A stretch of 64,000 nt of DNA, from contig NZ_BBWZ01000011.1 in assembly GCF_001015055.1 (NCBI RefSeq), positions 1 through 64,000 on the forward strand, read 5' to 3'. This DNA comes from Aneurinibacillus tyrosinisolvens. Lineage in GTDB: Bacteria > Bacillota > Bacilli > Aneurinibacillales > Aneurinibacillaceae. Position numbers and translations under genes: made by a program. Positions 43,756 through 53,673 of the stretch are shown in pieces. The stretch's first letter is position 1, and each line of letters starts with the position of its first letter. The notes beneath the pieces were generated by a model. It did not search any database. It saw only the letters and a list, made by a program, of their open reading frames with translations, and was not told the origin of the DNA.

Positions 43756-43807
43756 GGTTTCTGCAACTATTTTATTATTACTCCCTACCTACTACCTATC
43801 TTTGTAT

Positions 43808-43835
43808 CCCCGCCGGTATCCGGCGGGTCTTTTTA
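43808..43835 (+). terminator. Terminator of the 43567 small gene
   Basis: Stem CCCGCCGG/CCGGCGGG with a TAT loop, followed by TCTTTTTAC. It may also serve the convergent mtaD, whose stop lies at 43833. Confidence 0.85.
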
Positions 43836-45130
43836 CTGTTTGTTTAACGTGTCAAACATACGGTTGGCATTTTCAATAATGATCGGTTCATCCATCGTCA
43901 GGCATTTTCCATCCTGTACGACCTGGACCCCCTGGACGAATACATCCTTCACATCGCGCCCGCTTGCTGCGTACACAACGTGAGAAACAGGGTCATGTGC
44001 AGGGTGGAAGAAGACCTGATTTGAATCAAGCACAATAAAGTCGGCCTGTTTCCCTACCTCCAGCGAACCGATTTTATCCTCCATAAAAATAGCTTCCGCC
44101 CCATAAATCGTCGCCATACGAAGCGCCTCGACAGCAGGTACGGCCACCGGATCCTTACGGTACCCTTTATGCAGAATCGCCACCATCTTCATTTCTTCGA
44201 AAAGATCAAGATTGTTATTGCTTGCCGAGCTATCCGTTCCGAGCGAAACGCAAATTCCCCGTTCCATCATATCCGGAACGCGGGCGATCCCGCTGCCAAG
44301 CTTCAGGTTGCTGATCGGATTATGGGATACTTTAACGTTATGTTTTGCAAGGGTATCCAGTTCTTCGTCGGTTAAATGAACCGCATGAGCCACAAGCGCC
44401 GGGCGGTTAAATACGCCTAGCTTTCCAAATGCGCGACAGGACGCGCACCATAGTCGTCTACGTTTTGCTGAACTTCCCATTCGGTTTCAGACATATGGAT
44501 ATGAATCGGAAGATCCAGTTCTTCCGCTCTTACCACAATGCGTTCAATGTAATCCGGCGGGCACGTATAAGCGCCGTGCGGCGACATCATCGTCATAATT
44601 CTTCCGCCGGCAGCATTGTTCCACTTCTCGGCAAACGCGCTGGCCTCCTCCAGCTTCTGCGTTTGGACATCAGGCGGGCATAGCCCGATGACGCCACGGC
44701 AGAGCCGGGCCCGCATGCCGGACGCAGCGACGAGTTCTGCTACCATATCCATATGGTCATACATGTCAACGAACGTGGTTGTTCCGGTTTTAAGCATTTC
44801 CACAATCGAGAGAGACGTACCCCAGCGAACGTGGTCCTCCGTAAATTGAGCTTCGAGCGGCCACATTTTTGTCTCCAGCCATTCCTGGAGCGGCAAATCG
44901 TCCGCATACCCGCGTAAAAGAGACATGGCTGTATGGCCATGGGTATTGATTAATCCCGGCATCACGATTCTTCCCCCGGCATCAATCACCTCTTCATACC
45001 CGCCAGGTTCGGAAGGAGTCGGTCCTACATAAACAAGAACTCCATCTTCAAAGCCGACAGCGCCATCATGGAGCACTTCGTTTTTCTCGTTTACGGTTAA
45101 TACAGTAGCATGGATTACGATCGTTTTCAT
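43833..45130 (-). pseudogene. mtaD: 5-methylthioadenosine/S-adenosylhomocysteine deaminase, frameshifted
   Basis: Two adjoining frames build a 432-residue amidohydrolase: metal His pair PGLINTHGHTAMSLLRG, IHIHMSETEWEVQQNVDDYG, HNPISNLKLGSG and LGTDSSASNNNLD. MtaD deaminates MTA or SAH in S-adenosylmethionine recycling. The break is near 44417-44422: the frame reads HLES then TAG, where one extra C would give HLESLGVFNRPALVAH, exactly the family sequence. ATG 45130 lacks a good ribosome site; GGAGGAGG lies about 50 bases upstream, ahead of a short 10-codon frame. Follows rex. Confidence 0.85.
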
Positions 45131-45211
45131 CTGCATTGCGGGGCGAGTCAGCCCGTCGTCCGAACGGGTGAGCGTTTCACCCCTCCTCCTTTGTCTCTAT
45201 TGTCATTTTCC

Positions 45212-45829
45212 TTACAAATAGTATGCAAGGCTGTGCAATTCCATCGTAACGTCCGCGTCATGTACACGGACGCCTTCCCGTACCCGCAGGTTCACAGGTG
45301 CAAAATTTAGAATTCCCGTAATTCCCGCGTCCATGAGGCAATCGGCAACCGACTGGGCAGCTTCTGCGGGTACTGCAATAATGCCAATCCGGGTATTCAT
45401 TTTCTTTACCGTCTGCGGCAGCTCTTCAAGCGGCTGAATTTCAAGCCCTGCCGTCTTCTTGCCGATTTTCCCCGCATCCGCATCGAAAATCGCCGTAATT
45501 CTCATGTTGTCCTTTAAATAGACGTTGTAGTTACTAATCGCATGGCCCAAATGTCCGGCACCGATAAGAACAACGTTAATTTGCTGGTCCAGCTTCAGGA
45601 TACTCTTGATTTTCTCAATTAGATAATTGACCTCATAGCCGATTCCTTTACGGCCAAACTCCCCGAAGCAGGCTAGATCCTTTCGGATTTGGGCGGGATT
45701 CAAATCCAGCGCTTCGCCAAGCTGCTGCGAAGATACCGTGCGTACATTCATATTGTGCAGACTGCTTAAATAACGCAAATAGACGGGAAGCCTTCGTACA
45801 ACTGCTTCAGATATTTTTGGTGCTTTCAA
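45212..45829 (-). CDS. rex: Redox-sensing transcriptional repressor Rex
   Basis: A 205-residue Rex: N-terminal winged helix (RRLPVYLRYLSSLHNMNVRTVSSQQLGEALDLNPAQIRKDLACFGEFGRKGIGY) and a Rossmann domain with VVLIGAGHLGHAISNY (about 85-100) that binds NAD(H). It represses fermentation and respiratory genes when NADH is low. The start is TTG, 7 bases after AAGGAGAGG. It heads a unit with mtaD 81 bp downstream. No Rex operator was recognised in this window. Confidence 0.93.
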   Translation of the reverse strand: MKAPKISEAVVRRLPVYLRYLSSLHNMNVRTVSSQQLGEALDLNPAQIRKDLACFGEFGRKGIGYEVNYLIEKIKSILKLDQQINVVLIGAGHLGHAISNYNVYLKDNMRITAIFDADAGKIGKKTAGLEIQPLEELPQTVKKMNTRIGIIAVPAEAAQSVADCLMDAGITGILNFAPVNLRVREGVRVHDADVTMELHSLAYYL

Positions 45830-45889
45830 TTCAGGTCCTCTCCTTCTTCCCTAATCCCTTTATATCCTATTCTGGTTATTTTTTCATAA

Positions 45890-48733
45890 TTAAGCAAGCC
45901 ATTCAGATATGGCAGGCAGCAGTTCATCCGTCGGCATTCGAAGCGTTGTTACCTCCGGAAGCGAGCGCAGGAACATACGGCCGTACCTTGCGTCCACAAT
46001 CCGGCGATCATATACAAGCACAACGCCGCGGTCACTGCTCGTTCGAACGAGGCGGCCAAAGCCCTGCTTAAAACGGATGACCGCCTGCGGAACGGACAAT
46101 TCCATAAACGGGTTCTTCCTCTGTTCCTGCAGTTGCTGATTCCGCGCCTCGACCAGCGGATGGTTAGGCGGTACAAAAGGAAGGCGCACAATAGCCAGGC
46201 AGGACAAATCCTCCCCCGGGATGTCTACCCCTTCCCAGAAGCTGCTCGTTCCAAGCAGAATGCATGACGTAAGCGCGCGGAACTGCTTGGTTAGCTTACT
46301 GCGGCTGCTGCTGTCCACTCCATGCCCGAGAACGGTAACGTTTGCCTCCTTCAGCCTTTCTTTCAGCGGCTCATATACGTTTCTTAACATTGCGTACGAA
46401 GTGAACAGCACGAGCATACGGCCGGATGTTACGACAGCGACCTTCGCCAGAGAATCGATGAGCGATGCAACGAATGTTTCTTCTGATGCATCTTTTATGT
46501 TCGGAACTTCATCCGGTATGCAGAGGAGCGTTTGCTTTTTATAATCGAACGGAGAAGGAAGCATCGCCGTTTCCATCTGCTTGTCTTTAAACAAATCAGC
46601 AATCCCGAGACGGTCTGTCGCATACTGGAAGGAGGAATTGACACTCATCGTAGCCGATGTCATAATAACGCTTTTCTTCTTATCAAAAAACATCTCCCGC
46701 AAGAGGCCCGATACATCGATTGGAACCCGGTGTAAATAGATGCCCTTTCGCGTACTGCGAACATCAAGTTCGATCCAGTACACATGATCATCATCACCGG
46801 CAAGCAGCATCAGATGCAGCAGCTCGGAATAGTGAAGGCAGTCCTTTACCATCCCGTTCAGATCTGTCAAAAGGCCGCGGAGTCCAATCGGAACGTCATC
46901 GCCCTGCAGGTTTTTATGCGTGGATTCCAGTTTCTTGCCGATGGCCAGCAGCAGTTCCACACTGTTTTTCACGGCGGATACAACGGACTTCCCCCACTTG
47001 CTGTTTAAATCATCCTGCTTATACCGAAGAACCGTCCGCCCGATTTCTTCTCCTTCTCTCGCCCGCTGGGACGACCACTGGTACAGTAAATTATACATTT
47101 CCCGGATCGTTTCCTTGCCTTCCCTGATTTGCTGGTACGACGTTTCGATTTGATCCTTTACTTTCTCATAGCGGGTATCGCTCCAGCCTCTGACGGCCTC
47201 CTCCACTTCCTCCAGAAGTCCAAACCCGCGGTCCGGCCGGAGGCGGTGCAGCATTCCTTCAAGCTGGTAGGAGGTAAGCACATCCCCCAGATGGCGGCTG
47301 GCCACGTCCTCGAAATGATGCGCCTCATCAATGACGGCATATTCATACGGCGGCATAATGCGATGCTCCGCGCTCATATCCGTAAACAGCAAGGAATGGT
47401 TCGTTACAATGACTTCCGCCTGCTGTGCCTTTCTGCGGGCCTGGTGATAAAAGCAGCGGGAAAACCAGGGGCAGTGGCGGTTCAAACAAGAATTGGCGTC
47501 ACTCTGCACCTGTTTCCAATACATCTGCCCCCCGGAAGGAAGGTTCACTTCCTCGATGTCTCCGGTTTCGGTTTCTGTTAGCCAGATGAGCATTTGCGAT
47601 TTGCTTAACTGTACCTCGTAATTATCGTGCTCATCCTCAAGGCTGTGGGCGAATTTACGGAGGCACAAATAATTATTGCGCCCTTTCAGTATAGAAATAC
47701 GCGGGGAATCATCGGCAAAGATCGCCTGCAGGATGGGCAAATCCCGGCTGTACATCTGTTCCTGAAGCTGAATCGTATGCGTGGAAATGACGACGGGCTC
47801 CTGCTGCTGCTTAGCCCAAAATACAGCAGGAATTAAATAAGCGAGCGATTTTCCCGTTCCTGTTCCCGCCTCCACCATTAAATGGCGGCCGGACACAAAA
47901 GAATCATACACCCGCTTCATCATCTCTACCTGTGCCTGGCGCAGTTCAAAGCCCGGCATGAATTGCTGCAGCAGCCCATCCTCTCCAAACAGGCTTTCCA
48001 CATACTCATCGAATGATACCGTGTCTTCCAGCGGGCGGCCGGACGCTTTCTCAATGGCGGCGCGTTCCCGCAGGCAAATCTGGTGCACAACCTCCAGCCC
48101 CGCGTCGGGCTCGTATGTGCCTTTCTGGATTTTTCTACGCTCCATTCCTGAGAGGAGAGCTTCGATATCCGAGTGGAAAGAGCGGCTCATGGACTGCAGG
48201 TGCTGAATCGTTACCAGCGGAAGCGAATCGAGCTTTTGAATCAGCTGGAGAAGAAGAAGCGCTGTCGCTTCCGCGTCGGAGTCGGCCTGGTGCGGCCTGT
48301 CGTGATCAATATCGAGGCCAACGGAAAGGTCGGACAGCCTGTACCCCTCCTGCCCCGGCAGGAGCAGCCTGGAGAGCTCCACCGTATCAAGCAGCGGACC
48401 GGTAAACGGATTGTAGCCGGCATCTGTCAGCGCATTTTGCAAAAAAGACAAATCAAAGAAAACGTTATGCGCAACAAATGCGGCCCCGCTCAGCATTTTC
48501 AGGAGCGCTGGCAGGGCGTCTTCGATGAGCGGGGCGCCCGCCACCATCTCATCTGTAATGCCGGTTAATTTTTCTATAAAAGGAGGAATCTCCATTTGCG
48601 GGTTAACCAAAGTTGCAAAACGGTCGACAATCTCCCCGTTCTCTAGGAGGACGGCGCCGATTTGGATGATTTTATCTCCATCCTTCGGCCGATTGCCAGT
48701 CGTTTCAAAATCAACAACGAGAAAAGTATTCAA
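45890..48733 (-). CDS. dinG: DinG-family helicase with N-terminal 3'-5' exonuclease domain
   Basis: A 947-residue protein. Residues 1-170 form a DnaQ-like DEDD exonuclease (FLVVDFETTG, Asp8/Glu10), then an XPD/DinG-type helicase with Walker A AGTGTGKS (about 290), four-cysteine region (SCLNRHCPWFSRCFYHQA) and DEAH in VIDEAHHFED. The exonuclease fusion is common in Bacillota DinG (YoaA-type), which acts rather like a nuclease. The start is TTG behind GAGGTGAAAC. Same place as in B. subtilis, between panD and tseB. Confidence 0.95.
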   Translation of the reverse strand: MNTFLVVDFETTGNRPKDGDKIIQIGAVLLENGEIVDRFATLVNPQMEIPPFIEKLTGITDEMVAGAPLIEDALPALLKMLSGAAFVAHNVFFDLSFLQNALTDAGYNPFTGPLLDTVELSRLLLPGQEGYRLSDLSVGLDIDHDRPHQADSDAEATALLLLQLIQKLDSLPLVTIQHLQSMSRSFHSDIEALLSGMERRKIQKGTYEPDAGLEVVHQICLRERAAIEKASGRPLEDTVSFDEYVESLFGEDGLLQQFMPGFELRQAQVEMMKRVYDSFVSGRHLMVEAGTGTGKSLAYLIPAVFWAKQQQEPVVISTHTIQLQEQMYSRDLPILQAIFADDSPRISILKGRNNYLCLRKFAHSLEDEHDNYEVQLSKSQMLIWLTETETGDIEEVNLPSGGQMYWKQVQSDANSCLNRHCPWFSRCFYHQARRKAQQAEVIVTNHSLLFTDMSAEHRIMPPYEYAVIDEAHHFEDVASRHLGDVLTSYQLEGMLHRLRPDRGFGLLEEVEEAVRGWSDTRYEKVKDQIETSYQQIREGKETIREMYNLLYQWSSQRAREGEEIGRTVLRYKQDDLNSKWGKSVVSAVKNSVELLLAIGKKLESTHKNLQGDDVPIGLRGLLTDLNGMVKDCLHYSELLHLMLLAGDDDHVYWIELDVRSTRKGIYLHRVPIDVSGLLREMFFDKKKSVIMTSATMSVNSSFQYATDRLGIADLFKDKQMETAMLPSPFDYKKQTLLCIPDEVPNIKDASEETFVASLIDSLAKVAVVTSGRMLVLFTSYAMLRNVYEPLKERLKEANVTVLGHGVDSSSRSKLTKQFRALTSCILLGTSSFWEGVDIPGEDLSCLAIVRLPFVPPNHPLVEARNQQLQEQRKNPFMELSVPQAVIRFKQGFGRLVRTSSDRGVVLVYDRRIVDARYGRMFLRSLPEVTTLRMPTDELLPAISEWLA

Positions 48734-48827
48734 AAAGTTTCACCTCAAAACTATTCCACTTCTGCATTTACCAATGGACAGGTGTTCCCTTCTTATTTTC
48801 TATTACTTACTAAAGAAGTGCAACAAG

Positions 48828-48860
48828 AAAAAAACCGGCTCCTACTGAACCGGCAAAATC
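48828..48860 (-). terminator. Terminator after the TPR gene
   Basis: Stem TTTTGCCGGTTC/GAGCCGGTTTTT with a T7 tract on the minus strand. It overlaps the TPR gene stop. Confidence 0.75.
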
Positions 48861-50211
48861 GCCCTCCACCTGTCGTACGCTTGCGTATGCTCCTGGGCGT
48901 GATAATGAAGGAGTCCGGAGTATAAGTAGCTCTCAGGGACAGTGCCGCACTGCTGGCTGAGTGAAAAATGCCGCTGGGCTTCCTCCTGTTCGCCTCTGCT
49001 CATAAACCATCTCCCCGTATAATAATGCCCCAGAGCCTGGATTTTCCTGTTCTTGTCCTTCACCAGCTTATCACATAGCGGCTTTATACGTCCAAGCCAG
49101 CCCTGGCGAAATGCGCTCTCAATCAAACCCGCAATCGCAAGCGGGTGTCCATGCCGCTGCTCAACTTGTTCGAAAATGCGCCACGAACGTTCCCAATTGC
49201 CCTGGCGCAGCAAGACCCAGGCGTAGGAGCAGGCAAATTCCGGCTCATCCCGGGATAGGGTAAGCGCGTACTTAAAATGGCTAAGGGCGGATTCGTGCTG
49301 CCCTTCCTGCCAGAGAGACCAGGCCAGCCCATGCCATACCCATGCTTCCTTTCGCATTTCCGGAAGCAGCCGGCGATAGCAGCGGGCTGCTTCCCCGAAC
49401 ATCGACAATTGCTCGTAGCCTCTCGCAATCTGCTGCCAGTCAGACGGGATTTCCGCTTCCTTTTCCGCCTGCCTTATAGCCTGGTGCGCCTTCTCTTTAT
49501 GTCCGAGTTTAGCATAGCAATGGAATAGCAAGAGGAGTAGCTCTAAATCGCTATCCCGCACAGCGGAAAGCTTTTCCCCTGTTTTCACCGCTTCTTCGTA
49601 CCGCCGTGCATGGTAGTACGTAAGAGTAAGATTGTATGCGGCATCATGAAAGCTCGGTGATGCGGCAAGAGAACGCTGGAACCACATAATCCCCTGCTCA
49701 TTGTTCCCTTCCAATACCGCTACACAGCCCATTCCGTTATACGAGGCAGCCCTAATAAAGGGGTGTGCGGTCGTTTCCGTCAGTAAATAAAACTGCCGGT
49801 AGGCAATGTCCCATTTCTTCGACATGAGAAAGCCAAAGGGAGATAGAGCCGCGCCATCGCAAGGTCCGGTTCCTCGGTAACGATCCGGTGAAAGGACTTA
49901 ACCGCTTCATCGTACATGGATAAATCAAAATAACCCTGGCCTTTGCGGAATTGGGCTGCAAGAGGACGGGGCAGGTATACCTCACCGTCTCCCCCGCCCG
50001 CGGCACCCGTATTCGGCTCCCCTGTTTCCAGCGCGCTTTCCTCTTCGAACATTCGCTGCAATTCAACAAGCTGTTCTTCAAACTGGAGCCACTCCTCCAC
50101 AATTGTGTCGCTTATTTCCCTTAGATCCATGACGTCTTTATAATACGTCATCTTTTCTTTGGCCGGCACTTTGGCAATTCGATTTTTTATTTGTTTGACT
50201 TTGTCCGTCAT
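48842..50211 (-). pseudogene. Tetratricopeptide-repeat protein, split by a frameshift
   Basis: Joined, the gene encodes about 456 residues: an N-terminal helical segment (MTDKVKQIKNRIAKVPAKEK...), an acidic/Gly linker and a solenoid of about ten TPR-like repeats (GYFDLSMYDEAVKSFHRIV, AASYNGMGCVAVLEGN, and so on). The break lies at 49826-49831: one missing base in GCTTTCTCATG; adding one C keeps the frame through LAMARLYLPLAFLMSKKWDIAY. Probably a scaffold or peptide-binding protein; partners unknown. The start ATG (50211) has no strong ribosome site. Confidence 0.8.
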
Positions 50212-50235
50212 GGCTGAAAAATAATTGGAAAAAAG

Positions 50236-50297
50236 CAAAAGAAAAACCACCTTTCCTGCGGCGTGAGGTTACACTCAGTTTCTCACAAGAAGGTGGC
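50236..50297 (-). terminator. Terminator after panD
   Basis: Outer stem CCACCTT/AAGGTGG and inner stem GTGAG/CTCAC, followed by TTTTTCTTTTGCTTTTTT on the minus strand, just before the TPR gene. Confidence 0.85.
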
Positions 50298-50334
50298 ATC
50301 TATAACTAAAAAATTGTCGCGTGGATTTCTTCAC

Positions 50335-50688
50335 CTAAGACTGGGAAATTCCGTTGTTTTCATCCATAATGGCGACTTTCGGCTTATGGTTTTTTGCATC
50401 AGCGTCTGTCATCATGGCATACGCTATAATGATGACCGTATCGCCGGGTTGAACAAGGCGGGCTGCCGCACCGTTCAGGCAAATAACCCCGCTGCCTCTT
50501 TCGCCTTCAATTACGTACGTCTCCAGGCGGGCGCCGTTGTTGTTATTTACAATTTGGACCTTCTCATTCGGCAGGATATCGACGGCGTCTATAATATCCC
50601 CATCGATCGTTATGCTGCCTACATAATTTAAATTTGCTTCCGTCACGGTTGCACGGTGGATTTTTGCTCTCATCATCGTACGGAACAT
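50335..50688 (-). CDS. panD: Aspartate 1-decarboxylase
   Basis: A 117-residue pyruvoyl-dependent enzyme making beta-alanine for pantothenate. The processing site is Gly24-Ser25 in [30 protein letters not shown] and [19 protein letters not shown] are conserved. Slightly shorter than the usual 127 residues at the C-terminus. The ATG follows AGGAGGAAG. It overlaps the panC end by 16 bases. Last gene of panB-panC-panD. Confidence 0.97.
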   Translation of the reverse strand: MFRTMMRAKIHRATVTEANLNYVGSITIDGDIIDAVDILPNEKVQIVNNNNGARLETYVIEGERGSGVICLNGAAARLVQPGDTVIIIAYAMMTDADAKNHKPKVAIMDENNGISQS

Positions 50689-51542
50689 AAAGCTTCCTCC
50701 TGACTGGCTGTAAGGATTATATTATCAATCAGACGCGTGCGGCCAAAGCGGACGGCAAGGGCAATTAACACATCACCTGTAAGTGTTTGAATTTCTTCGA
50801 GTGCAGGATAGCTGCGGACTTCGATATAGTCGATGTCTGCCAGCAGAGTTTCAGAGATGGTGTTCTCAATTATCCGGCGCAGTACGGCTGCATCCTTCTC
50901 CCCCCGGGAAAAAGCAGCTTTCGCTTCCTGAAGGGAGTGGGACAGAACAAGCGCCTGCCTTCTTTCCTCCTCGGAAAGATACACGTTCCGGGAACTTAAA
51001 GCAAGGCCGTCCTCTTCCCTCACAATTTCACAAGGGATAATTTCAACCGGTATATTCAAATCCTTCGTCATCTGCTGAATGACAGCAACCTGCTGCGCAT
51101 CCTTCATGCCGAAAAACGCATAATCCGGCTGCACCATATTAAACAGCTTGGTAACAACGGTCGCCACTCCGTCGAAGTGACCCGGGCGTGAGGCTCCGCA
51201 CAATGATTCTGTTATTTCTTTTACTGTAACCATCGTTTTACTTCCCGCTGGATACATTTCTTCAACAGTGGGAACAAATAAGAAATCAACGCCAGCTTTC
51301 GATGCAAGCAGGCTGTCGCGTTCAAGATCACGGGGGTAGTGCGATAAGTCTTCATTCGGGCTGAATTGAATCGGGTTGACAAAAATGCTCATCACGACAA
51401 CATCCGCTGTCTCTTTCGCCCGTTTGACAAGGCTTAAATGCCCTTCATGCAAATATCCCATTGTCGGTACAAAACCAACCGTTTGGGAACGTACGGGCTT
51501 CAATGCTTCCCGAAGCTCTTTCACGGTAAAAATCGTTTTCAT
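50673..51542 (-). CDS. panC: Pantothenate synthetase
   Basis: A 289-residue ATP-dependent ligase joining pantoate and beta-alanine. [14 protein letters not shown] (residues about 27-40) is the nucleotide-binding HIGH-like motif; SIFVNPIQF and [12 protein letters not shown] are further signatures. It overlaps panB by 4 bases and panD by 16. Length is normal for the family. Confidence 0.97.
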   Translation of the reverse strand: MKTIFTVKELREALKPVRSQTVGFVPTMGYLHEGHLSLVKRAKETADVVVMSIFVNPIQFSPNEDLSHYPRDLERDSLLASKAGVDFLFVPTVEEMYPAGSKTMVTVKEITESLCGASRPGHFDGVATVVTKLFNMVQPDYAFFGMKDAQQVAVIQQMTKDLNIPVEIIPCEIVREEDGLALSSRNVYLSEEERRQALVLSHSLQEAKAAFSRGEKDAAVLRRIIENTISETLLADIDYIEVRSYPALEEIQTLTGDVLIALAVRFGRTRLIDNIILTASQEEALCSVR

Positions 51543-52396
51543 ACTTTAATCCCTCCGCCGTATAGCTGGTCGATAACTTCCTCTTTCATTGAGAAAGAAT
51601 GTGAATCAGACGGGAATTGCCCGCTTCTCACTTCACTTACGTATTGCTTTATCGCGGATTTGACAGCGCTGCCAATATCTGCGTATTTCTTAACAAATTT
51701 AGGCACCCTGTCGCCCCCGTAGGACAGAACGTCATGGTAAACAAGCACCTGGCCATCACAGCCCGCACCGGCGCCAATGCCAATCGTCGGAATGGTTAAC
51801 CTGCGTGAAATGAGCTCAGCAAGCTGCTTTGGTACGCATTCCATAACGAGTGCAAACGCCCCCGCTTCTTCAAGGGCGAGCGCATCATCCAGCAATTTCT
51901 GTGCAGCCTCAGGTGTCTTCCCCTGAACTTTATAGCCGCCAAGCTGGTGAACAGACTGCGGCGTTAAGCCGATATGGCCAACAACCGGGATCCCTGCCTG
52001 CGTGCAGCGGCGGATTAAAGGAACGAGTTCTGCTCCTCCTTCGATTTTCACAGCTTTTGCCTGTCCTTCCTGCATAATGCGCCCGGCGTTGCGAAGCGAT
52101 TCCTCAATCGTCCCGTGGTACGTAAGAAATGGCAGGTCGGTCACAACAAAAGCGCGTTTTGCCCCCCGCGTTACCGCCTTTGTATGATGAATCATGTCAT
52201 CAAGCGTAACGGGAATGGTCGATTCATAGCCTAGCACAACCATGCCAAGTGAATCACCGACTAATATCATGTCCACTTCCGCTTCATCCGCCAGCTTGGC
52301 CCCCGGGTAATCATACGCAGTAAGCATGGCAATTCGCCGGCCTTCCTTTTTCATTTCTTTCAGGGTAGCAGTCGTAATCGGTGGGCTGCCTGTCAT
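51539..52396 (-). CDS. panB: 3-methyl-2-oxobutanoate hydroxymethyltransferase
   Basis: A 285-residue (betaalpha)8 barrel enzyme making ketopantoate from 2-oxoisovalerate. [28 protein letters not shown] is characteristic, with Asp ligands for Mg; the catalytic Glu is probably in VMECVPK. The start is the ATG behind GGAGGAATC; 17 more upstream codons are rejected. It heads panB-panC-panD. A hairpin at 52451-52485 lies 55 bases upstream. Confidence 0.97.
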   Translation of the reverse strand: MTGSPPITTATLKEMKKEGRRIAMLTAYDYPGAKLADEAEVDMILVGDSLGMVVLGYESTIPVTLDDMIHHTKAVTRGAKRAFVVTDLPFLTYHGTIEESLRNAGRIMQEGQAKAVKIEGGAELVPLIRRCTQAGIPVVGHIGLTPQSVHQLGGYKVQGKTPEAAQKLLDDALALEEAGAFALVMECVPKQLAELISRRLTIPTIGIGAGAGCDGQVLVYHDVLSYGGDRVPKFVKKYADIGSAVKSAIKQYVSEVRSGQFPSDSHSFSMKEEVIDQLYGGGIKV

Positions 52397-52450
52397 TTCG
52401 ATTCCTCCTTGTGCCTTGAGCTCACAGGAAAAGCGTTCGAAAGGCATATA

Positions 52451-52485
52451 AAAACGCCTTCAAACAAAGAAGAAGGCGTAAAAAC
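52451..52485 (-). terminator. Hairpin in the panB leader
   Basis: Stem ACGCCTTC/GAAGGCGT followed by T5 on the minus strand, 55 bases before the panB ATG. It may be a second terminator for birA or an attenuator in the panB leader; the sequence alone does not decide. Confidence 0.5.
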
Positions 52486-52577
52486 CATGCTGTCACATGG
52501 ATAAAATTTCATTCCTTCTGTCTCGGTCCTCATTGGCTCAGAGCAGATTTATCATTTTGGTTTCAAACAAAAATAAT

Positions 52578-52630
52578 AAAAAAAACGGGTGGTTAGGTGC
52601 CGTTCCGCTGGATACGACCCTGACACACCC
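52578..52630 (-). terminator. Terminator after birA
   Basis: Stem GGGTG(TG)TCAGG/CCTAACCACCC followed by T8 on the minus strand. The birA stop is at 52696. Confidence 0.7.
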
Positions 52631-52695
52631 ATTATACCAAAAAGCAGGCGGTTCGCAATCATTTTTGTCTGCCGGCCGCATACGGGAGGGGAATC

Positions 52696-53673
52696 TCAAG
52701 CGTGGATTTCCACGTCAGCTGAGTATACTTTCGTCACCGTTCCGTCGTCCTGCCTGACAAGAAGGACTCCGGCATCGTCAATGCCCTCGGCAAAACCGGC
52801 CAGCGAACCCTGCAGCGTGCGAATCGTGACCCGCTTCCCAATGGTGATTGCATGCGCCTCCCACAGCTCCTTAATCGGTTCAAAACCTTCCCTTACATAC
52901 TGTTCATACAGGTGCTCAAGCCGCCGCAAAATCCCCTGGATGAGCGACACCCGCCGCAGCGGCGCCCCGTTCACAATGCGCAGTGAAGTAGCGATTTTCT
53001 GTACATCTGCCGCAAAATCATCCAATTCAGCATTTACATTAATCCCCATCCCGATAATAAGCCAGTTAATCCGATCCGATTCGGCGTTTAATTCAGTTAG
53101 AATTCCGCATATCTTCTTTCCGTCCAGCAAAATATCATTCGGCCATTTAATGTCGGCCTGAATCCCGCACACATCCCGTACCGTCTCCACGATAGCAACC
53201 GCGGTAAGCAAGGTGAGCTGCGGGCATTTCTGCAGCTCCAATACCGGGCGCAGGAGCAGGCTCATATAGATGTTTTTCCCTGCGGGTGAGTGCCAGACTC
53301 TCCCCAGCCTTCCCTTTCCGCCAAGCTGCTGATCAGCGACAACAAGCGTCCCCTCCGGTGCTCCGGCCTTGGCCAGCTCCTGGCACTTATTCTGCGTGGA
53401 GTCAATTGTTGCATAATAGTGTACTTCCTGCCCAAACGAGCGGGTTTTCAGGCCGACTTTAATCTCTTCCGCGATCATCACATCCGGCGTCGAGATAAGC
53501 CGGTAGCCGGCCCGGCGTACCGCTTCGAATATGTATCCCTCTTCGCGCAGCTCTTCAATATGTTTCCAAATGGCCGTTCGAGATACCCCGAGCCGCTTGC
53601 TTATTTCTTCTCCGGAAACGAACGAATCGCCGGACTCCTTCAGTAATTGCAGCATTTCCTCACGTATATTCAT
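52696..53673 (-). CDS. birA: Bifunctional biotin-[acetyl-CoA carboxylase] ligase/biotin operon repressor
   Basis: A 325-residue BirA. The N-terminal winged helix (about 1-60, FVSGEEISKRLGVSRTAIWKH) makes it a regulator; the catalytic core contains STQNKCQELAKAG, GKGRLGRVWHSPAG and KWPNDILLDGKKICGIL, followed by an SH3-like C-terminus. It biotinylates the carboxylase carrier protein and, with biotinyl-AMP, represses biotin genes. The operator at 14587-14622 is its likely target. It overlaps cca by 14 bases. Confidence 0.95.
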   Translation of the reverse strand: MNIREEMLQLLKESGDSFVSGEEISKRLGVSRTAIWKHIEELREEGYIFEAVRRAGYRLISTPDVMIAEEIKVGLKTRSFGQEVHYYATIDSTQNKCQELAKAGAPEGTLVVADQQLGGKGRLGRVWHSPAGKNIYMSLLLRPVLELQKCPQLTLLTAVAIVETVRDVCGIQADIKWPNDILLDGKKICGILTELNAESDRINWLIIGMGINVNAELDDFAADVQKIATSLRIVNGAPLRRVSLIQGILRRLEHLYEQYVREGFEPIKELWEAHAITIGKRVTIRTLQGSLAGFAEGIDDAGVLLVRQDDGTVTKVYSADVEIHA

